DNA from: Thraustochytrium sp. TN22
Taxonomy: Eukaryota; Sar; Bigyra; Thraustochytrida; Thraustochytriidae
Reading direction: 5' to 3'
NCBI GenBank assembly: GCA_013306675.1
Contig: JABLUY010000025.1
Location: 62,001-126,000, forward strand
DNA: 64,000 bases
Part shown: positions 58,613-64,000 of the stretch, one piece after another
Numbering within the stretch: the first letter of the stretch is position 1
How the letters are laid out: each line of letters opens with the position of its first letter
Made by a program: the position numbers and the translations under genes
Notes under the pieces: generated by a model
Seen by the model: the letters and a program-made list of their open reading frames with translations, nothing else
The model's database searches: none
Told to the model about the DNA's origin: nothing

Positions 58613-60838
58613 ATGGCGCGCACTCCAAGCATCTGCGTGGTGACCTCGGATGCTGGGCTCAGCCCGGACAAGGTCTTAGAGCCTGCCGGAGCACAGGCGT
58701 CGCCACCGGCGTCACGGTGCACGTGCGAGTTGGCGTGGTGCCAAGCGAAAGACGGTATCTTCCGCACGAGCCAGATCTACAGGAAACGACGTTTTCGCGG
58801 GGTGGTCTCGAAGAACGCGGAGACGGACTCTGACAAGCAGGATCAGCGTGCGCGAGACCGAATCTTCACCAAGCTGCGGCCGAAGTCTCAAGCCGAGCTG
58901 TCGCCCAACACGAGGGCGCGATTCCGGTGGCACCACTTCCGCCCAGAGTCCTTTCGCTTCGACGAGAAGAAGGGCGACTGGGTTTTGAAGACGAGCTCGA
59001 TCACTCAGGTGATAGCGATGGAGACCATGATGACACCGCCACCAACTCGCGAACCAGCCGTGTGGAACTCGAGCAGGTGGGTTCTTCAACACGAGAGTGC
59101 CACGCCGACTTCAACGGCGGAGCGAAGACTCGCGAGTCAAGTTGCGTCTCCGGAACGCAAGGCTCTTGGGCGCCGCGCTCATTCGGCCGCTCGTGCAGCC
59201 GAAAGTGATCGGGAGCACGCGCAGCAGCAGCTGGAGAAGAAGAGAAAGGCCGAGACTGCCCTCGCGCTGCGACGAGCAACGGAGGCCGAGGCGAAGCTGT
59301 CACGCCAAGTTCACGAAGCTAGCGTCGCAGAGTCTAGAATCAGGGCAAACTCGGAGCTGACAGTGGCGGCTTCTGTATCCCGCCAGATGCTGAAATTCAA
59401 GGAGATGATGAAGGCGAGGAATGCTGCCAAGGGTTCTCAGCGTTCGGCAGAAAAGGCCACCTTCGACGCGATCGTCCTGGACCTGAAAGCCGACAAGGCA
59501 AAGCTTAAAGCCGACAAGGCAAAGCTAGAGCACGACAAGGCGAAGCTGCAGGCCGACAAGGCGAAGCTGCAGGCCGACAAGGCGAAGCTGGAGGCCGACA
59601 TGGCCTTGTTTCAGTCGATGTTAGCTTGCGCCGACACCGAGAAAGAGAAGATCAGGGCGAGCACGGTTGATGCCGAGGCACGGATCAAAGCTCTGCAGAC
59701 GGAACTCTCCCACTCAAAGGCGGCCAACGAAGAGAACGAGCAGGTGATCAAGATTCTCAGTGCGACTCGCACTGAGGCAGACCCTCTTCGGTGGAACGTG
59801 TTCAAGTCAACACGGCGCTTCGCCGACAAGATCAAGTTCTATACTGGGGTGTCAAGTGTCAAATGCTTCGAAAAATTGGTTTCGCTCGCTCGCGTCGCTG
59901 GTGGAGACGACGCCCTGCAGCGCCCTGCAAGCACCGCGGCCTGGAAGGCTTTCAAGGAGGGCAATAGGGACTTAAAGCCCCAGTACGTGAGCACCAGAAT
60001 GACGTCCAAGTCCGCCTCAACCAGCGCGTCGTGCCGGAGTAGCGCAGCCCGCCTCGTGCTCGAAGATCGCCTTCTCATGACGCTGATGATCCTGCGCCTG
60101 AACCTGAGCCAGGTAGTAATCGGATCGCTGTTCGGCGTGAACCAGGGCACAGTCTCGCGCAACTTCGAGTTCGGGATCCAGACGCTGTACGAGGTCTTCA
60201 GCCATGGCTTGGAGACACCTGACTCAGAGATGCTGAAAGCGTCCTGCCCCGACAAGGTCAAGAAAAAGTTCGGGAATCACATGATCAGCTGGCTCCTCGA
60301 CGCGACGGAGCTCGAGATTCAGGTCCCCGATAACCCTCTAGCGCAGAGTGCGACCTGGAGCGAGTATAAGTCGCGCAACACTGCGAAGCTGCTCTTAGGT
60401 TTGACTCCTAGCGGCTACGTTGGTTGGGCTTCCCAGGCCTACCCGGGCAGGATCTCCGATCCTGTGATCACGGAGCGCTCGGGGTTCTACTCGGAGTGTG
60501 TGCACCCAACTCAAACCATCATGGCGGACAAGGGCTTCATGTTGCATGCGCCGCTGGCCAGCCGTGGTGCGCAGCTCTACGTTCCGCCCAAGCGATTCAA
60601 GGGTCAAAAGGTGCTGTCTCAAAGCGAGGCAAACGATACCCGCAAGATTGCCAACTTTCGCATTCACGTGGAGCGAGCAATTAACCGTGTCAAGGACTTC
60701 CATTGGCTCACGAGTAAGGTTGCACTCCACCAAGCTGACCTGATTACACCTGCCTTCAAGGTCGCTTGCTACATCACTGCACTATGCGGCCCTCCAATCA
60801 CCGCACCTTCAAACACCGCATCAAGCGGAAAAAAATGA
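58613..60838 (+). CDS. DDE_Tnp_4-type transposase with THAP-like finger and coiled coil
   Basis: The predicted protein has 741 residues. The N-terminus has a THAP-like zinc-finger pattern: Cys cluster CTCELAWC near 36-43 and RWHHFRPESF near 104, the latter lacking the usual third Cys. A coiled coil follows, with seven-fold xADKAKL heptads (about 290-330). A helix-turn-helix (LVLEDRLLMTLMILRLNLSQ...GVNQGTVSRNF) sits near 482-525. The RNase H-like catalytic domain starts WLLDATELEIQVP (first Asp near 563), then IMADKGFMLHAP (second Asp near 638) and HVERAINRVKDFHWL (Glu near 689), so the DDE triad is complete. This is the Harbinger-related DDE_Tnp_4 family that cuts and joins transposon ends. 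The start at 58613 is the first ATG in frame. Confidence 0.9.
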   Translation: MARTPSICVVTSDAGLSPDKVLEPAGAQASPPASRCTCELAWCQAKDGIFRTSQIYRKRRFRGVVSKNAETDSDKQDQRARDRIFTKLRPKSQAELSPNTRARFRWHHFRPESFRFDEKKGDWVLKTSSITQVIAMETMMTPPPTREPAVWNSSRWVLQHESATPTSTAERRLASQVASPERKALGRRAHSAARAAESDREHAQQQLEKKRKAETALALRRATEAEAKLSRQVHEASVAESRIRANSELTVAASVSRQMLKFKEMMKARNAAKGSQRSAEKATFDAIVLDLKADKAKLKADKAKLEHDKAKLQADKAKLQADKAKLEADMALFQSMLACADTEKEKIRASTVDAEARIKALQTELSHSKAANEENEQVIKILSATRTEADPLRWNVFKSTRRFADKIKFYTGVSSVKCFEKLVSLARVAGGDDALQRPASTAAWKAFKEGNRDLKPQYVSTRMTSKSASTSASCRSSAARLVLEDRLLMTLMILRLNLSQVVIGSLFGVNQGTVSRNFEFGIQTLYEVFSHGLETPDSEMLKASCPDKVKKKFGNHMISWLLDATELEIQVPDNPLAQSATWSEYKSRNTAKLLLGLTPSGYVGWASQAYPGRISDPVITERSGFYSECVHPTQTIMADKGFMLHAPLASRGAQLYVPPKRFKGQKVLSQSEANDTRKIANFRIHVERAINRVKDFHWLTSKVALHQADLITPAFKVACYITALCGPPITAPSNTASSGKK

Positions 60839-60841
60839 TCT

Positions 60842-61957
60842 TTACCACATGTCAGGACTCTCGTCAGAGTGCTCGTCGAAGATGGGATCGAGGGCCAACT
60901 CGGTGGATTCGTCGATGGGGAGCTGGTCGAGGCCGGTTCTGCGTAGCTCCGCAGCAGCACGGTCCTTCCAGAAATTCTTGGACACGAAACCGTTCAGCAC
61001 CGGCGTAAACATTTGCGAGGCGGCAGACTCCCCACCTGGGCATGTCTCTGCGCCCGCCGCGATGCACTCAGCTAATGCTTTCACGTAGTTGCTGTTGCGG
61101 CCCCTCTCGGCGATGTCGCGCAGTGTTGCAGCATGGACCTCGGGAGGAAACGGGTTGTACTCGAGTCGGCCAAGAGTGTTCTGCCGGCAGACGGGTTCGC
61201 CGTATCGCCTTTTCTTCGCACGAGGGGTTCGCTGGGCTCGCTCGAAGATGAGGTAGGCGAGGGGGTTATTTACCAGGTCCTCGTCTGCCTCTTGCCTCGG
61301 CCGGTTCCACTCGCACCTCCTGTCGGTGGCAGGGCCGTCTTCACAATGGTCACGTTTGAGGTTTTGGACGGCCTGCAGCAGTGCGCTCACATGCACACAG
61401 CCGCTGTCGGCACGCGCCGCGGGACACTCGCACATTTGGTCCTTGATCTTGGTGATGACCGGGGGCCGGTTGTTTGGGCGCCACTGGACCTCGCATTTGG
61501 CGTAGACCTGATACACGCCGTTGACCATTGACCTCGGGCAGAGAAGCCTGAGCCAGCAGGTGTCAGGGAAGCGATCGCCATTGCTCGGGTAGTAGGCGCC
61601 GAATCCGCGCAGGTGTGTGCGGAAGCAGATGCGCTTGTAGCCCTTCTCAAGCACCCCGTCCTTCGTGCATACGTCCTTGAAGTGCGCTTGCAAGACCGTC
61701 TCGGAGACAACTGGCGCGCGCTCTTGCATCTCACCGATGTTCGAGATCCAGTCCTCATTCTGAATGCCCTTGAGCATCGAGCTGACCTCGGCGTTGTCGA
61801 TGAGTGGGAGCTCGTGGGTTCTGCGCCCGTTATTGCGCAAGATTTGGAGAGCGCTCAGGACTTCTGGGCAGCGTAAGTTGGTGAGCGCTTTGTGCTCCTT
61901 GCGTGCCTCCTCCTCAACGCGCAGCTGCGTTCGAACATCAGCGTGGAGCTCAGCCAC
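60842..61957 (-). CDS. SWIM zinc-finger protein of the transposon
   Basis: The predicted protein has 371 residues. The SWIM motif C-x-C-x(n)-C-x-H is visible as CECPAARADSGCVHVSALLQ, near residues 185-205. An N-terminal helical region precedes it, and an aromatic-rich part (GYKRICFRTHLRGFGAYYPS) may be a folded domain. SWIM proteins, often fused to YqaJ nucleases, accompany some eukaryotic DNA transposons; here no YqaJ motif follows. The stop lies 3 bases from the transposase stop on the other strand. It is probably a DNA-binding accessory protein of the element (inference). Confidence 0.75.
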   Translation of the reverse strand: MAELHADVRTQLRVEEEARKEHKALTNLRCPEVLSALQILRNNGRRTHELPLIDNAEVSSMLKGIQNEDWISNIGEMQERAPVVSETVLQAHFKDVCTKDGVLEKGYKRICFRTHLRGFGAYYPSNGDRFPDTCWLRLLCPRSMVNGVYQVYAKCEVQWRPNNRPPVITKIKDQMCECPAARADSGCVHVSALLQAVQNLKRDHCEDGPATDRRCEWNRPRQEADEDLVNNPLAYLIFERAQRTPRAKKRRYGEPVCRQNTLGRLEYNPFPPEVHAATLRDIAERGRNSNYVKALAECIAAGAETCPGGESAASQMFTPVLNGFVSKNFWKDRAAAELRRTGLDQLPIDESTELALDPIFDEHSDESPDMW

Positions 61958-62036
61958 CTTTCTGTTGCCCGGAGACTGACCGCGAGTGCGAAGTCAGCGA
62001 GCCAGCTGCGCTTGCTTGGCCGTATCTACCTCGCTT

Positions 62037-63338
62037 TCAGCCATCTTGGCCCTCGGTGAGATCGACAGTCTCAAAGCCATCCTGGGGTTGCACTTTGGTG
62101 ACCCCGTCACCCACGTCGTGTTGCTTGGACGCACGGCCGTCGCACTCACACGTCCCGCGGAGGCCGTTGCACTCGCAGTCACACGTCTCGCGGAGGCCGT
62201 TGCACTCACACCTCTCGCGGAGGCAACGTAGCCCCAGCGCGATGAGGTCAACGTGATCCCTGTCAAAGCCTGTCTTGCCGACGAGCGCCGACACGTCGGT
62301 CTCGGCCAGCACGTCCAAATCCAGCGAGTCGACCTTTCCCGAGGCGAGGAAGAGCCCAACGCCAGCGAGAAGACCGCCCTTTGCCGTCTTCATCTGCAAG
62401 CAGACTTCCTCCTTCAGCGCCCGGGGCCAACCCATGTGCGCGATGAGCTTGCCGGCGAGCTTCTCGGGCTTGAGCCACTCCGTTACGTCCACCTGCTCAT
62501 CAAGAAGCTTGTCGAGGACGCGGAGCGCCGTCAAAGGCCCAACGCCCCTGATGTCGTGGTAGTCAGTCTTGACGAGCAGTGCGTACGCCAAGCACACGGC
62601 AGCCGCCGCAACCTGGGGCTCGCAGTCTTTCTCATCTGCGAGCTCGTCGATGATGTGTCCAAGGTCACGTTGACACGCTTCCCCGGACTCTTCGTCCAGA
62701 GGCGCTGTAGGTCCGGCAGGCTCGAAGAGGGTTCCCATGCCGGCATGCCAGTCTCCAGAAGGTACGACGAGGAGGTTGCCTCCTTCGTGCACGAGCATGT
62801 CCGAGTCGACCGAGATGATGTATTGAATGGTCTGTTCGCGAAGCATCGCCACGAGAGTGTGGTCTGCCTCGTAAGGCGCCACCACGTACGCGAATCCACC
62901 CTCGCGCAGCCGCCGAATGACAGCATAGACGAGCTCACGCGAGACGCCGGCGTTGACCTTGGAGAGCTTCTCCAAAAGATCGGGAGGAGGCTCTTCACCC
63001 TTTGCAGCGTGCTCCTGAAGCTGACTTGCTAGGGCGTCGGCCTTGTCCTTGCGCTTCTTGCTTCTCGCCGAGTTTGTACGACACTTCATCGGAGTTGGCG
63101 CCCCATCAAAGGCAACGATGGGCCTCGCACCCATTCTTTTGAGCTCCGTGAGCCGACTGACAAAGCTCTCCACGGTCTTGGTGAAGTTCTTCTTCGTGAT
63201 GTCCTCGTGCATGACACTCACGTACATGTGGAGCCAGACAGAGGCGTCCACGCCGACGTCCTTGTCGGACAAGAGCTCGCAGAGCTTGACCTCGCGCGAC
63301 TTGGATGCCAGAAGCCGCCGAAGGCCAGTAACGCCCAT
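62037..63338 (-). CDS. FEN1/XPG-type 5' nuclease carried by the transposon
   Basis: The predicted protein has 433 residues. It starts MGVTGLRRLL, the N-terminal motif of the FEN1/EXO1/XPG family. Metal-binding positions are kept: VDASVW near 31, VAFDGAP near 77, YEADHTL near 155 (second acid is Asp where FEN1 has Glu), SVDSDML near 176-178 and TDYHDIRGVGP near 258. A helix-hairpin-helix-like IRGVGPLTALRVL follows. The C-terminus has short Cys repeats (CECNGLRETCDC) encoded by a small tandem repeat (about 62140-62222) and ends with an acidic tail. It is 79 bp upstream of the SWIM gene on the same strand. Flap or gap processing during transposition or replication of the element is inferred. Confidence 0.88.
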   Translation of the reverse strand: MGVTGLRRLLASKSREVKLCELLSDKDVGVDASVWLHMYVSVMHEDITKKNFTKTVESFVSRLTELKRMGARPIVAFDGAPTPMKCRTNSARSKKRKDKADALASQLQEHAAKGEEPPPDLLEKLSKVNAGVSRELVYAVIRRLREGGFAYVVAPYEADHTLVAMLREQTIQYIISVDSDMLVHEGGNLLVVPSGDWHAGMGTLFEPAGPTAPLDEESGEACQRDLGHIIDELADEKDCEPQVAAAAVCLAYALLVKTDYHDIRGVGPLTALRVLDKLLDEQVDVTEWLKPEKLAGKLIAHMGWPRALKEEVCLQMKTAKGGLLAGVGLFLASGKVDSLDLDVLAETDVSALVGKTGFDRDHVDLIALGLRCLRERCECNGLRETCDCECNGLRGTCECDGRASKQHDVGDGVTKVQPQDGFETVDLTEGQDG

Positions 63339-63619
63339 CCTGGCTGAGAAGCAAGAGGCGCGAACGCAGGCGCGCTGCCCAGCTCTCCCGGCCCACCCCT
63401 GCCGCGCTGCCGCCTTGCTCCGCGCCTCCGCGTCAGCGTCCGCCGCGGCGACTCGAGGCTACAGTTATGTTGGCTCGCGCGTCGCTCGCGCTGCTCAGAG
63501 CCTGAAGCGCCACGCGAGAGGTGAACAAAAAAAGGAAAATGCGTTGCGGAAGCCGCAAAGGGGTAGCGGACGAGTCTCCTCGGCGCTCCCTCCTTGGCGC
63601 GGAGGGCGGCGCATCTCAT
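63339..63619. other. Right end of the transposon and HECT 3' flank
   Basis: The region is 281 bp with the candidate right terminus at 63502-63513. Beyond it, a roughly 106-bp segment reaches the HECT stop codon. No gene is seen. Confidence 0.5.
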
Positions 63620-64000
63620 CTATTCAGTCATGAGCTCCCAGAACCAAACGATGACGGGGTGGCGGTCCTTCTTGGAGGCGTACTCGCCGCGGTATTCGGT
63701 GTTATCGCGCCAGTCCTGTACGTCGATGGTGGGCAGGCCGCAGATGAGGAGCTCGATCTCCTGGTAGTCAAAGACGGAGATGAGGTGAGCCGGAATGACC
63801 TCGTAGAAGCCCCGGAGAAACTGCGAGAGCTGCATCGAGATGCGGTCGAACAGAATGAACTTGACGAGCAAGTGAATGTACTGCTCGCGGTTCTCGTTGG
63901 TAAGAGGGATGTCGGCGCCGCCAGGCTTGAGCTCGACGGTCTGCGTCTCGCCAAAGACGTAGGTTGCCGTGGTGAAGTCGAGGTAGAGGTACTCGACATC
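63620..64000 (-). CDS. HECT-type E3 ubiquitin ligase, partial, N-lobe end only
   Basis: The gene enters from beyond the right edge of the window. The visible 126 residues match the end of the HECT N-lobe: YVFGETQTVELKPGG, LTNENREQYIHLLVKF, FLRGFYEVIP, LISVFDYQEIELLICGLP, IDVQDWRDNTEYRGEY and VIVWFWE. A stop codon comes four residues after WFWE. The C-lobe with the catalytic Cys, normally about 100 further residues, is missing, and no obvious GT donor for an intron is present nearby. The break is close to the transposon's right end, so insertion-linked loss of the 3' part is the simplest reading. The product could not form the ubiquitin thioester. Confidence 0.85.
   Translation of the reverse strand, partial: DVEYLYLDFTTATYVFGETQTVELKPGGADIPLTNENREQYIHLLVKFILFDRISMQLSQFLRGFYEVIPAHLISVFDYQEIELLICGLPTIDVQDWRDNTEYRGEYASKKDRHPVIVWFWELMTE

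Larger units (their letters stand above)
58340..63513. mobile_element. DNA transposon with transposase, SWIM protein and FEN1-like nuclease
   Basis: Three genes form a compact block: a plus-strand DDE transposase and, on the minus strand, a SWIM zinc-finger protein and an XPG/FEN1-type nuclease. Stops of the first two are only a few bases apart. GTGGCGCTTCAG at 58340-58351 is repeated inverted as CTGAAGCGCCAC at 63502-63513 and is my candidate for the ends. ACATAAC follows inside each end. No target duplication was seen, so the boundaries are tentative. The transposase type (THAP-like finger, HTH, DDE_Tnp_4) points to the Harbinger-like group. All three frames look intact, so the copy may be young. 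Confidence 0.6.

Noticed and set aside
1-64000. tRNA, rRNA and CRISPR features
   Set aside because: No clear tRNA B-box with a foldable cloverleaf, no rRNA core motif and no spaced-repeat array were seen. The tandem repeats lack unique spacers.

Overview
The window looks like nuclear DNA of a GC-rich, intron-poor protist. A thraustochytrid or related stramenopile is my best inference. The reasons are long uninterrupted eukaryotic genes at roughly 65-70 % GC, a ciliary gene (MNS1), a CDPK-type kinase, a kinesin-14, GARP and TFIIH subunits, and a plant-like multidomain DNA-repair protein. No ribosomal, tRNA, CRISPR or organellar genes were seen. One gene (quinone reductase, 40.7-41.7 kb) clearly has two spliceosomal introns; the others recognised read through as single frames.

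Layout. 0.7-10.1 kb: MNS1 and a very long VWA8 ATPase run toward each other across a 228-bp GGT tract. 11.5-18.3 kb: a membrane-anchored GH5 cellulase-like protein that has lost both catalytic glutamates, then a large membrane protein with five repeated modules fused to a hormone-sensitive-lipase-type esterase. 18.4-30.8 kb: CDPK, a small EF-hand-like protein, an FSP1/AIFM2-like oxidoreductase, kinesin-14, and a fused DNA-end-repair protein (zinc finger, 3'-phosphatase, P-loop kinase, macro-like, aprataxin HIT). 30.9-35.7 kb: two identical 2,339-bp copies of a DNA transposon in inverted orientation around a 43-bp fragment of the element's own end. 35.7-57.5 kb: nucleobase permease, a 3.3-kb gene-free stretch full of short tandem repeats, the quinone reductase, WDR26/GID7-like protein, TFIIH subunit TFB5, trypsin-like protease with membrane anchor, VPS54 with a repetitive tail, a small serine-palmitoyltransferase-subunit-like protein, two unrecognised proteins and an EEP-family nuclease/phosphatase. 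57.8-58.3 kb is an assembly gap (N). 58.3-63.5 kb: a second DNA transposon carrying a DDE transposase, a SWIM zinc-finger protein and a FEN1/XPG-type nuclease. At the right edge a HECT ubiquitin-ligase reading frame stops before its catalytic lobe, about 110 bp from that transposon.

The host genes are mostly unrelated housekeeping genes and form no operon-like pathway. The most unusual content is the five-module membrane esterase, the all-in-one DNA-end repair protein, the twin-copy transposon and the nuclease-bearing transposon next to the shortened HECT gene. Starts given are the most plausible ATG in each frame. Functions rest on motifs read by eye, not on database searches.
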